NCBI GenBank assembly: GCA_028551475.1
Contig: CM052357.1
Coordinates: 9,719,931-9,783,930, forward strand
Source: Casuarina equisetifolia
Lineage: Eukaryota; Streptophyta; Magnoliopsida; Fagales; Casuarinaceae
Direction: 5' to 3'
DNA length: 64,000 nt
Shown here piece after piece: positions 23,530 through 34,667 of the stretch (positions are counted from its first letter, which is position 1; every line of letters begins with the position of its first letter). The notes under the pieces were generated by a model, which saw only the letters and a list, made by a program, of their open reading frames with translations, did no database searches and had not been told where the DNA came from. The position numbers were made by a program, and so were the translations under genes.

Positions 23530-25319
23530 TGTTGGAAAATAGGGTTTTGTTGTGACTGAAAATATTTTCTTGTAAATATCAATTCTCAAATTATGTTTTT
23601 CTAAATGTGCAAAAAGAAAAACTATAGGAAGTAAAAGGTGTACAAATTATAATATTAGTTAATGATGTTATAAAGTAACCGGATTCCTACATTTACTCAT
23701 AAAATATATTATTAAAGTCTTTATGACGTATATTCAATTAAATGTTAATTATTTGAATTTATTGATTATTTAAATAATTCTTCAAGAAATATAAATTATA
23801 CTTGAATATATTTTATTTTAAGAATATGATACTTGGTTTTTGGTGAAATTACAAGAATAATATATTTGTTTAAATTTAATATATGCAATACATTATAAAT
23901 GTATTGATATTGGACCGTGTTGATATTGGACAGTGTTGATATTGGACCGTGTATTGATATTGGACCAGATATACATGTTGAATATATGTTATTACTGTAC
24001 TAGACTTTTGCTGTTGGACTGTAAGAATATAGGTGCGGCCCAAGTTCATGTCAGCTTGCCTAATCCCGTTCCTGCTACAGTGTCATCTTGATCATAATGA
24101 GAGGCTTCCTGTTACGATGTCGTCTTGATCATAATGAGAAGCTTCATGTTATGGTGTCGTCTTGATCATAATCAAAGGCTTCCTGTTATGGTGTGGTGTC
24201 GTCTTGATCATAATGAGAAGCTTTCTGTTACGGTGTCATCTTGATCATAATCAGAGGCTTCCTGATATTGTGTCATCTTGATCACATCAAAGGCTTCCTT
24301 GATACGCTTGCTGGCTACGACGTCGTCTCACTAAGGGCACATAAGAGTCGCCTATTCTTCGAGGAGTCATGCCCTAGCTGCTTCATTTTTCTCCCCGACA
24401 CTACCTTCGCCTCTCTTAAGCGTCGAAACTTCAACGGGATGAATCTGAAGGAGACAGGCTGTCAGAACGGTCAGATTTCGAATCAAAAGGTTGAAATGAG
24501 GCTAATTTGATGGATAGCCTACTATTCCTAACGGGAAGAAGGCTACGGTTCAGGTTTGATTCAAAAAAGAAAATCCTAGATCTACTTCTATATAAGAAGA
24601 TATGCACGTGAAGGTTTCTTTTGATGATTAACCTCTATCTTGAAGCATTCTCTTTGTGAAGATACTATATTCAGCTTACTTATCATTTTGATTCAAGATC
24701 ATACATCATTCGGTGGTTCATAAGCGTTTGGTGAAATTCGACTATTCGGTTTAATTTTTGATAATATCATCAATTATAGCTTGTATAACATTATTTATGT
24801 GCTGATTTCACTTATAAACATTTTCTGCACATAAATCTTGAGGAAAATCTGAAACCCTAATTTCTCCAAATTGAAGATTTCGTGATAGGAGCTTTGTATC
24901 TTGATATATTTATTTAAATAGCTCCTCTGATCAGCAATATCCCATAAACTAACATATTATTTGAGGATTTGCTATTGTATATGATCTTTTGATCATTATT
25001 TGTATTCGGACTTAATAATTTCTTTACGAATGAATTATTTGGATTAAGGAGAACGTATTCTCCTAATCATGTTGAGTAAAGGTAATTTCAATCGGTTGGA
25101 TTGAAGGAGAAGAGGGTGGACGTAAGACTCTAAGGTAGAGTGCCGAACCACCGTGGTAAATTGGGTGTTGATTCTCTTGCTCTCTATTTGATTAAATATT
25201 TTTGTTTGATTGCATATTATCATATAAATTGCTAAAGTAATTGATTAGAATTTTTGAAAAGAATATTTTGATACAAGAACAATTCAACCCCCCTTCTTAT
25301 TAAGCCATAAAACCTAACA
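23530..25319 (+). repeat. 3' LTR of the copia element
   Basis: 1790 bp, starting TGTTGGAAAATAGGG and ending AACCTAACA, collinear with the 5' LTR. It contains an extra local duplication near 23915-23965 and fewer 37-bp repeat units. Confidence 0.93.
24072..24297 (+). repeat. 37-bp tandem repeats in the 3' LTR (about 6 units)
   Basis: The same 37-bp unit as in the 5' LTR, with about six copies instead of seven and a small internal GTGGT expansion near 24190. The difference in number arose after insertion. Confidence 0.85.
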
Positions 25320-25324
25320 ACATG

Positions 25325-26370
25325 TTCTTGCGCCAAGTGTGGCAACTTTTTTTAACTTTTGTTCTAATTGGCACTGTAATTGTCTTTTGCACTTTTACTT
25401 TATCTTCCTTTCTCAGAAGGACAAAAGAACAAAAGACTGACTTGGTCCTTATTTGTGAACATTCATTTTTAAATAATTCTTTCCAATTGAAAACCTTCTA
25501 GGTTTTCATACAATGACTTCAATTTTTTTTTCTATACTATGTGTTTTCACACAATTTATTTAATGTGTTTTCTAAATTAAATTTAAGAAAAACATATTTC
25601 ATGTTTTTGGACTATTTTTTTTATCATGCATATTTTATGCTAGAGCACATCTCATGAGATGAAATGCCTAAATTCAACCATTAGATCTCTTGTTTATGCA
25701 CAATTTGAAGAAGCATTAAATGTTTTGATAACTATTGAGCATACAAAGCATATGGTCAAATGGCCAACATTAATGGGAAGTCTATGGATAATAATATCAT
25801 ATTTACACCTTGTGAAAAGTAGTTCAAATCATTGGCTTGCTATAAGGTTGGAGACATTAAGGGGTCTCATGATGTGATTGAAGGCAACCCTTACTATCTT
25901 GCAGAATTCAAAAGAAGAAAATAAGGTGACTTTTGCGTCTACAATGGGTCTACTTCTTAATTACACTTTAAATATAACAAATCTATTGAGTGGTATTTTG
26001 AAACAAGCAAGTAGGGCGAAGAATAGTTTAAACTTTGTAGAGCATGTTGGCACATATATAGATTTGACTTCTAAAATCCCAACTATCATTTAGAGAAACC
26101 GTACCCCACCTACTTGGCTTTTTTCAGGATCAGTTACATGTGATGATGTTGTCTTGCGTTCAGGCCTGAACTTCATCTTGTCTTGCATGGATTATCCTTC
26201 ACAATTCTTCCAAGGGAGAAATTGGGAATAGTTGGAAGAACTGGTGTAGGAAAATCTAGCACGCTTAATGCATTATTTCACATTGTTGAAATGGAGAAAG
26301 GAAGAATTTTAATTGATGCTTGTGACATCGCTAAATTAGGATTACTAGACTTGCGTTATGGATATGTGGA
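25325..26370 (+). pseudogene. ABCC1/2-type pseudogene, copy B right part (TMD2 end and start of NBD2)
   Basis: After the copia element the ABCC homology resumes. Exon-like pieces at 25660-26095 read [47 protein letters not shown] and [10 protein letters not shown] further piece at about 26100-26360 reads HGLSFTI, the Walker [10 protein letters not shown] and [19 protein letters not shown]. These match TMD2 and NBD2 of plant vacuolar ABCC1/2-type transporters, which move glutathione and other conjugates into the vacuole. Frameshifts and stops (for example after GLMM and at 26092) break it. It ends near 26370, before the signature motif and Walker B. Confidence 0.87.
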
Positions 26371-26761
26371 CGATCTATTGGTGATCTTATAGCTAGACTG
26401 GTCAGCCACACTGAGTTAAACACAGTCGATCTTGCAAATATAACAAAATTGACAATAGCACCTTAATTGTAACCAGGGTTTGTTAGAATTTGTGGGTTTT
26501 GTTAACAAATGTGGACCTTTTTTTTTCTTCCTCTTTAAAGTTGGCTTGTAGTTAGTGGCAAGAGGCAGATGCAGCCACAGGACGAATGACTGATGGGTCC
26601 AGACACATCGTCTGTAGATTCTCTGAATCTTCATGGGTTGGGACTGGGGAGGTTGGCAACGGTAAGCTGCCAAGTTGGCATCAAAAACTGAGGGAGGTGG
26701 CACCCATGGGCTCCACCTTATGGTCGTGGTGGAGTTCCGTGGTGTCCTCGTGCGGTTCTGA
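26371..26761. other. Unassigned sequence after ABCC copy B
   Basis: The ABCC homology stops here and the sequence is not shared with other copies that I could find. It is locally GC-richer (26560-26760), and open frames on both strands overlap. No protein family was recognised. Confidence 0.4.
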
Positions 26762-27740
26762 ATCTAGATGTCGTTTTTATGGTTGATGATACACTGTGAT
26801 GTTGAATTCTGTACGCCAATCAAGTTTATATCGTTACCTCAGAACCAAGGAGTTAATGAAACAATTTCTAGTAATGGCCATATCAGATTTATATTAAACA
26901 ATTTTCTAAGTTAATAAATAAATTTTATACTTCGGTTGTAGGGAAAGATAAATTGATAGTTGTGTGTTGTCTGCTGGTCCTTTTTATATTTGTACATGAG
27001 GTTGTGATATTCTAAGAGAAATATACATTGAATATACTTATTCCAAAAAAAAAATATTGTTGTTATTATTATTATTATTATTTTGTTCTTATATGCTTTG
27101 AGTTCTTAAGTTGGTAAAATTATTTTTTTCTTTTTTAAGAAAAAAGAGTGGCAATGTAACCTTTGCTAATAAAAAATAAAGATGATCATGAAATTATCAT
27201 TACTTGTATATAAGTGGTATGATCTTTTTTTTAAGCACTTTGAAAATAAGAATAATGCATTTGAATCTAGATATCATTTTTATAATTGATGATACACTAT
27301 AATATTGAATCCTATACTCCAACCAGATTTATTTTGTGACCTTAGACCAAGGAACTAATGAAACAATTTCCAGCAATGGTAATATCAAATTTATATTCAT
27401 AAATTCTAATACATTGTAAAATACAAGTTAAAAGATAAATTTTAAACTTCAATTGCAAGGCAGAATAAATTGACAGTCATGTGTTGTCTATGCAGGTCCT
27501 TTTTATATTTGTGCATGAGGTTGTTATGTTCTAAGTGAAATATACATTGAATATATTTATTTCAAAAAAATATATTGTTATTATTAGTAGTAGTAGTAGT
27601 AGTGGCAATGTAACCTTGTATGGTTTGAGTTCTTAAGTTGTTAAAAAAAATTTTTAAGGAAAAAGAGTGGCAATGTAATCTTTGTTAATAAGAAACAAAG
27701 ATAATCATAAAATTATAATTACTTTATTGAAGTAATTTTT
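26762..27740. repeat. Direct repeat of about 450-480 bp in the spacer before copy C
   Basis: About 26762-27212 and 27270-27740 are diverged direct copies. Both hold TTGATGATACACT, GAACTAATG or a close variant, a GTCCTTTTTATATTTG stretch, a poly-A/T step and a trinucleotide repeat ((TTA)n at 27061-27082; (TAG)n at about 27586-27603). The second copy runs on into the common upstream spacer of the family genes. Confidence 0.75.
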
Positions 27741-28386
27741 TGATTTAATGAATGGTTATATAGCCTTCTTTATCTTTATCATAATAATAATTATATGGCT
27801 ATTTCCATTTTACTCAAGATCTCTTTGTAAGAAAAACCTCACTCCTTATGTCATTAGTTAAGTTTAATAAAATATTATAAACTTCTGTTAACGAAGCTGA
27901 GCATCGCATTCATGGGACGCGGTTTCGCCACGTGGCATGTAGAGGGCTGGTTTAGGACAAAAACCCATCGTGGAAGCAACCACGTTGCCATCATGTTTTA
28001 TTTCGAATTTCCGGACCGTTGGGTTAGATAGTGATCATCTCGATCTTTTCCCAAACGGCACTCTCTCTGCGTCTCTCATCTCTCACTCGCTCTCTCTCGA
28101 TCTCTCCGGCTCTCATTGCAAAGAAATAAGCTTTCTCTTTCTCGGTTGCGCTTGCTTGTTGCTCTTTTTGCCTCTCGATTGCTCTTTACTGCTTGCCTAC
28201 CCGTCTCGGGAGAATCGGCCGTTCTTCGTCTCAGGTACTTTTGATTTTTGATCTGCCAATTTATCCCCAAATCGTGAGAATCGGCCGTTCTTCGTCTCAG
28301 GTACGATTGATTCTTTGATCTGCCAATTTTTTAGGGTTTTATTTCATATTTTCCTGAATTCATTTAGGGTTTTAATTTCTTAAATC
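27741..28386 (+). promoter_or_regulatory. Promoter and leader of family copy C
   Basis: Nearly identical to the block before copies A and D. The G-box GCCACGTGGC is at 27927-27936, the CT-rich stretch at about 28060-28110, and duplicated donor-like CAG|GTAC sites have GT at 28235 and 28301, 66 bp apart. An acceptor-like TTTAG near 28366 precedes the ATG at 28387. The leader intron is inferred from these signals. Confidence 0.55.
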
Positions 28387-29025
28387 ATGAAAGACATAAT
28401 TGGACTGAATAAGGTAACTTGGGATGCTAATGAAATTGAGGTCTGTGAAATCTTACTTGAATTTGCTGCTTTAGTCTCTGAATCAGAATCTACTTACAAT
28501 TGCTTTGAAGTTGATTGGGCGATCAAGAGAAAGCGATCGCGTACTGTCAAGTGCTCTGCTGATCAGAGTGATGTGTCTAACAATTTGCTTCAAACTGCTA
28601 CTGCTACTGCATCCTCTACGCCAGAACCTAAAAATACTTGTTTCAGGGTGGATTGGGGTATGAAAAAAAACAGATCAAAGCCATCTCCTCTATTTGTCAA
28701 AGATAAGGCAGCGGCTCCTGCAACCAGTTTGACTAGATCTCAGGAAAGTAGGAAAAGGAAGAGGGAATCAACAGATACTGTAAAGGCTTTCAACTTAGAG
28801 CTCAAGGTAAGGAAGCAAGATAGCATAAGGAGCCCATTTGGGATTCTTGATCAGAATGTTAGTTTTCCTTTCTGCGGTCCTAAGTTGGATATGAGGGTGG
28901 CACAAGAACTAGATTTGTATAGGTCCAACAAATCTAGTAGTGGCTGTAAGTCAAGGGTGTTTAAGATCTGCAGGGCCAAGACTTCAATCAATGGGTATAA
29001 ACCTAGATATATTGTACCTATATGA
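28387..29025 (+). CDS. Unknown small basic protein, copy C (intact, 212 aa)
   Basis: A single uninterrupted frame of 212 codons with a clear ATG and TGA. I do not recognise it with confidence. Seen: an acidic, leucine-rich N-terminus with EILLEFAALVSESES (21-35), two copies of a tryptophan-basic motif, VDWAIKRKRSR (42-52) and VDWGMKKNRSK (88-98), the basic cluster RKRKRES (122-128) that looks like a nuclear localisation signal, AFNLELKVRKQD (134-145), and a C-terminus rich in K, R and S. No transmembrane segment or signal peptide was seen. The N-terminal layout and the RKRKRE block loosely recall a poorly studied plant family with LLL..L..ESES..WG.KRKRS, but this is a weak memory match. It may act in the nucleus, which is inferred. 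It is followed within 100 bp by an ABCC pseudogene. Confidence 0.65.
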   Translation: MKDIIGLNKVTWDANEIEVCEILLEFAALVSESESTYNCFEVDWAIKRKRSRTVKCSADQSDVSNNLLQTATATASSTPEPKNTCFRVDWGMKKNRSKPSPLFVKDKAAAPATSLTRSQESRKRKRESTDTVKAFNLELKVRKQDSIRSPFGILDQNVSFPFCGPKLDMRVAQELDLYRSNKSSSGCKSRVFKICRAKTSINGYKPRYIVPI

Positions 29026-29099
29026 GATTATCATAAATAAAATCTTTCATTTTCAGCTTTTAATTCTGTCTTTATTTGCTGTTCTTTCTTTTTTTTTTT

Positions 29100-29519
29100 T
29101 AATTCAAATTACAACCTTGCAAGTTTAAGATTCATGATGGTTACAACAATTATGATGTCTGCAAATTGCTATTGGTGTTGATCGTTTCAAGTCTTCATGC
29201 TGCCAAAAGATTGCATGATTCCATGTTACAATCTGTTTAGAGGGCACCGATGATATTCTTCCACACTAATCCAACAAGATGGATAATCAACAGGTTTGCA
29301 AAGGATCTAGGTGATATAGTTTGTGATGTTGCCACCTTTATGGGATATGTTCTTGTGCCAAGTGTGGCAGCTTCTTTCAACTTTTGTTCTGATTGGCATC
29401 GTAATTGTCTTTTGCACTTTTACTTTATTTCCCTTTCTGCTGAAACTTGATGTTTGTTGAGTTCTGATATGCATAAATTGGCAAAAGACCGACTCGGTCC
29501 TTATTTGTGAACATTAATT
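29100..29519 (+). pseudogene. ABCC1/2-type TMD2 exon, copy C
   Basis: Reads [14 protein letters not shown], then, after an in-frame [14 protein letters not shown] and [10 protein letters not shown]. The family-like continuation (FLGQ..QLL..F) is found only in another frame, so there is a frameshift near 29345. The same shift appears in copies B and D. The ABCC homology is interrupted at 29520 by SCAB-derived DNA. Confidence 0.82.
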
Positions 29520-29993
29520 TCTATGCTTGATCATCCGGTCCCCCAAGCATCACCTGTTATTGAAAGTTTTCCGACATCAAACTCTTTATAAATCATAAAA
29601 TATAGCATACTTGCGAAACTAATTCTCCCTAAGAAACCCACGGAGCCTTTACAAACTGGGGGATATATCCAGCAGGGAAAAAAGTTAGAGGGCTAAGTGT
29701 GAAGATCTTCTGATGTTCAGAACAAACGGTAACAAAAGCTGGAAGCAGAATCCTATTGGATAGGACTTGTGGGGTAGAAAGGGGTGTGGGATGTCTTGGG
29801 TACTTAAATATTTCTTACTGAATCTCGCAACATCAATGAAACAAGAACCAACTCAAACGAAAAAGCGGAAAAGATACATTGCAATCATAAGGCACTCGGT
29901 CCTCCGAATCTCGCAACATCAATGAAAAAAGAGTTGAAAAATGAGTAAAAATAAGTGGAAAATGAGAGCAAACTTTCATATCCCAACACCTAA
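29520..29993 (-). pseudogene. SCAB exon 12 and intron 11 fragment inserted in ABCC copy C
   Basis: Collinear with about 34665-35045 of the real SCAB gene: last exon with its stop, then intron 11, ending at the exon 11 border. A further stretch (29905-29993) resembles 54375-54450. The fragment lies between two near-identical copies of about 38 bp of ABCC intron sequence (29483-29520 and 29994-30034). Confidence 0.8.
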
Positions 29994-32900
29994 AAAGACC
30001 GACTTGGTCCTTATTTGTGAGCATTCATTTTTAAATAATTCTTTCCAATTGAAAACCTTTTGGGTTTTCACACAATGACTTTGAAATTATTTCTATACTA
30101 TGTGTTTTCACACATTTTATTCACTGTATTTTTTGAATTAAATTTAAGAAAAGCATATTTCATGTGTTTGGACTATTCCATTCAATTTTTGTGATCATGC
30201 ATATTTCATGCCAAAGCACATCTCGTGAGGTGAAACACTTGAATTCTATCACTATATCTCTTGTTTATGCACAATTTGGAGAAGCATTAAATGTTTTAAA
30301 AAACTATTTAAGCATAAAAAGCATATGATCAAATGGCCAACATTAATGGGAAGGCTATGGATAATAATATTAGATTTACTCTTCTGAAAAATAGTTCAAA
30401 TCATTGGCTCACCATAAGGTTGGAGACATTAAGGGGTCTCATGATATGATTGAAGGAAACCTTTACTCTCTCGTAGAATTCAAAAGAAAAAAATAATGTG
30501 GCTTTTGCATCTACAATGGATCTACTTCCTAGTTGCACTTTAAATATAACAAATCTATTGAGTGGTATTATGAGACAAGCAAGTAGGGCAAAGAATAATT
30601 TAAACTTTGTTGAGCATGTTGGCACATATATAGATTTTCCTTCTAAAGTCCCAACTATCATTTAGAGAAACCGTACCCCACTTGCTTGGCTTTTTTCAGG
30701 ATCAGTTACATGTGATGATGTTGACTTGTGTTCAAGCCTGAACTTCACCTTTTGTTGCATGGATTATCCTTCACAGTTCCTCCAACGGAGAAACTAGGAA
30801 TAGTTGGAAGAACAGGTGTAGGGGAATTTAGCATGCTTAATGCATTATTTCGCATTGTTGCAATGGAGAAAGGAAGAATTTTAATTGATGCTTGTGACAT
30901 CGCTAAGTTAGAACTACTAGACTTGCGGAAAGCTCTTACTATCATACCGCAATCACCAGTTCTTTTCTTAGGTATGATTTTATTTCCTAGACCGGAAGTT
31001 ACTTACCTACTAAAATTGAATTTGAAGTAGAAATGTTGGTGAAGTTTATGCCATTATACTCTTCGACATGAAATTCATATGATACCACTAATATTCTTGG
31101 CCATTTGTATGGTGCAATACATAATTGTATCATGATATGAACAAACTAAGTCAACCAATGTGTTTTTCAACATGTTGGTGCATATGTCTGTATCAGTCTC
31201 TTAATGCATATTCTTGTTATGTGTGTCTTGAGTTTTTTCCTTCTCAAGTTGTCAATAAAGTGAAAATTAGATTATGGAGTTCAATTTTTTCTGGTCAATA
31301 TTTGTTTTTTTTTTTTCAGAACACTTGGTGATTTAACATAGTACTAGTACAATAGCCTTTAGTGTGAATATTGACTCCATACTTCATCTGCTTTGGGTTA
31401 AGTATTCTATATGTTCAGCCTAAATTATCATTAGTACTGCACAACATATATCTGGGGTGAAAACTTTGAAACCATTAATCATATTGCACTAGTTAACAAT
31501 AATTTTTGTTGCGTGGAAGTATATGCATTTATTTTCAACTTTAGAGAATATGTTATTGTGAAGTCTCTAAAATTTTTCATCATTTTGATCCACTTCCTTT
31601 CGTTTAGGATCAATACGATACAATCTTAACCCTTCCAACAGAAACAACAATGCTGACATTTAGGAGGCTCTAGAAAGGGCACATCTGAAGGATGTTAAGT
31701 TGGAAGATATAAAAGAACTATGACTAATACTAACCAAAAAGTATTTCATCTTGAGTTCTGCCAAGGTCCTAGAAGGATGAGAAAATTTTAGAGGTGGATG
31801 GAGGTAGCTACTAAGTCTTGCTAAAGCATTGTTGCGAAGGTTCAAAATTCTTGTTCTTGAGGAAGCTATTGCAGCTGTGGATCTTAGAACTAATGCACCT
31901 ATCTAGAAAACCATTTGTGAGGAATTCAAATGTTGCACAATGTTCACCATTGCTCTCAGGCATGATACAATCATTGACTCTAATTGAATTCTTATGATTG
32001 ATGTTAGCCAGGTACTTCCACAATTTTAATGATGTTCCTTGTAAACCTCTTTTCCCACTTAATGGGGTATTTTGAGCAACCAAACTCAAGAATCAAGCAA
32101 AAGACCACTGGCTGACATAAAACGCAATCTTTTTTCTTTTCCTCTGTTAAGTTGACACTTTGAACCATTCTTTTCAAGTTTTTATCATAGCCCGGAGCTA
32201 CTTCTATTAAATGAAGGAAGTGCATTCTCTAGGATGATCCAAAGTACAAGGTCTACAAATACTCAGCATTTACGGAGCTTAGTAGTTAGAGGTAAAGGGA
32301 ACAAGTGCAACAAAGAAGAAAGCAAGTAGCTTGATGGCCAAAGGAGATGGGTAGCCTCTTCCTACTGGTCTGCTGCCACTTAGATTGCCTTAGCCGTTAG
32401 CCTTCCTTCTTCACAGGACGATCTTCAAATGTCACAGAAAAGACAACAACAATATCCTGAAGAAAACAAGGGATGCAGATATAACCTTGCAAGGAGTTTT
32501 GGAAAGGAGGCATAACATAAGTACAAAGGAGACATTAAAGAGTACCAGGAGCCTGCAGGAAACTGGTGGTCTACTCTCTACGAAATTGTTGAAGGTAAAG
32601 TTATCAAGTTTTCAGCATACTCCATCTGGGTCCTTATGTAAATTGAAGATTTAATGTTTCAATTTGCTTGGTAATACCTGTTATAATGGCTTATTCTACT
32701 GCTTATTTTGGGACTTAGATCTTGGGTCGTCAAACCTAAGATCTAAGTCTTGGATGACCAATAGCCAATCATTGTGCATTGGCTTGTCTTTTTGGATACT
32801 TAACCAGAAGATTCAATATTCTCACCCTATGTCTATATGTAACCCCAGTTGCAAATTAATTATATAAAGTCAAATGGAAACTTTATAATTATATGTTAAT

Positions 32901-33120
32901 CCTTTTACCTACTTCTACTAGATAATCTTCTTTAATTATTCTCATTTATTCACTTAAATTTGAAGCAAAAAAAAATTCGTTTCATTTACTTTTCTCACAT
33001 GATCTTAACTTCTTTTTGTAGGTCTTACTTTGATGAGCCAGGTGACACTCGACAGGCATTAAGAATTAGAAGATGATTTTGAAGATGGATCATTAGATCA
33101 GGATCACATGTGGTAATGTA
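29994..33120 (+). pseudogene. ABCC1/2-type pseudogene, copy C (TMD2 to C-terminus)
   Basis: Exon relics in order: TMD2 (30270-30660), NBD2 start (30690-31020) with Walker A changed to GRTGVGEFS (the catalytic lysine replaced by glutamate), a segment LERAHLKDV (about 31668), LLSLAKALL and ILVLEEAIAAVD (Walker B region, 31810-31890, with changes from the usual DEATAAVD), then C-terminal pieces (32290-32600) with NILKKTRDADITLQGVLE. The last exon near 33030-33115 reads LEDDFEDGSLDQDHMW. This C-terminal set is typical of vacuolar ABCC1/2 rather than other ABCC members. Many stops and frameshifts make it non-functional. It lies tail to tail with the SCAB gene. Confidence 0.88.
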
Positions 33121-34395
33121 GAAACAATGATGACAACTTCTTGCTTACAATGTCTTGTTGATTTAGTGAAGAAGAATCAACAATATGAAAAACAATGGTA
33201 TATAATCATTCTTGTAGAACATGTCCTATGGCTACTTATTGATTCATAAGCTACTTGTTTTGTATTCCAATAATGCATTGTCCTTAATATTTGAATGTAT
33301 CTTTTTAAGTTTTTTATGCTAAGATAATAAGTGATTGTTTGGAAATTGTAATCAACCTTGTTATTTTGAGTGGTAAAAGCATTTTATCGGACTTTGTACA
33401 CCACCTAACAATATTTATATTCCTAGTAATAATGACATGATTTAAATAAAATTATAAATTTACTTATTATTTTCTTAGAGAAAATGTTATAAAAGAGCAA
33501 AGATTCAAATGGAAATCTAAAAAAAGATTTACCAGTAATCAACCTTGTTAATTTGTGTGGTAAAAGTATTTTATTAGACTTTGTACTTACCACCTAACAA
33601 TATCTATATTCCCAATAATAATGACATGATTTAAAAAAACTTATAAATTTAGTTATCGCTTTCTTAGACAGAATGTTAGAAAAGAGCAAAGATTTAAATG
33701 AAAATCTAGAAAAAGAAAGTAATGTTTTTCTTTGGTAAGAGCATTAAAGTAAGTGGTTATGGAACCAAGGTCAATCACCCGTAGCAACACTATTGAAGAA
33801 AAATGTTACTATCCTAGATCCTAAACGATTTTTATGCTTTATTGGTCAAATTAATTTTATCTTCATTTTTTTTTTTTTGCATTGTAAATCTTGTTTTGGT
33901 ATTTTCATTATTTGCCAAAATTTTTAGCTTTTTGGGTTGGAAAGAAATGCAAAAGAAATAACAATGGCAACCTTAGTTACTCATGACATACTAAGAAAGA
34001 AATTATAATTTGAAAAGATTTTATATTTCATCAAAAGTTGATTTTTTATCATAAAAGGATTGAAATTTCTAATATAACATTAAAGCCTAATTCATCTTTA
34101 GCACTTTTACGGGATATGAGTAAAAAATCCACACAATGAGTAACATTATTAAGGTATGAACTTATAAAGCAATTTATATGTAAGAAATACTCATTTTTCC
34201 CTTGAACTTGCTTTTGTGAAGAGGTTAGACTTTTTAATATAGAAAATTAGATGCATTTTGGTAGAACATTTCATAACAGCGTTACTGGGATGGGAAACTT
34301 TTGAGCAGTCACTAAGAAGCTTTACTTTTGAACAAAGAACATGAAAAGCGATTTTTACCATTAATAGAGAAGAAAAAAGAAAAGAGAGGGAAAGA

Positions 34396-34434
<39 letters not shown>

Positions 34435-34660
34435 GAATCAACTGCTTATATAAGCAAATCAGCCACAAGCACAGATGAAGCCATTAATAGAGAAGTGGTA
34501 AGTTAATACAACAAATGATTAGGCAAACAAAAACCATGCCTAAACTCTATCAACCCTATTAGTAGAAGCCCAACTGTTACCAAGACAATCGTTTTCTGAC
34601 AAGACAAACACACTCTGAAAACCTGATTGTACTTACATCTGAAAAAACTCAGTCAGTAGG
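33121..34660. other. Intergenic spacer between ABCC pseudogene and SCAB, with 185-bp tandem duplication
   Basis: No gene was seen. 33348-33530 and 33533-33712 are tandem copies of about 185 bp; the matching spacer before copy D (51435-51610) has one. 33960-34090 matches spacer sequence upstream of copies A and D. An (AG)n microsatellite lies at about 34398-34432. Confidence 0.7.
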
Positions 34661-34667
34661 TTAACTT

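Larger units (their letters stand above)
16343..25319 (+). mobile_element. Ty1/copia LTR retrotransposon, complete but mutated (8977 bp)
   Basis: The element is bounded by two long terminal repeats (16343-18121 and 23530-25319) and a perfect 5-bp target duplication ACATG (16338-16342, 25320-25324). The primer-binding site follows the 5' LTR directly and a purine tract precedes the 3' LTR. The domain order protease, integrase, reverse transcriptase, RNase H assigns it to Ty1/copia. The lineage is perhaps SIRE- or Tork-like, which is uncertain. The two LTRs differ by many substitutions and by tandem-repeat number, so the insertion is not recent. It sits inside an ABCC pseudogene exon. Confidence 0.96.
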
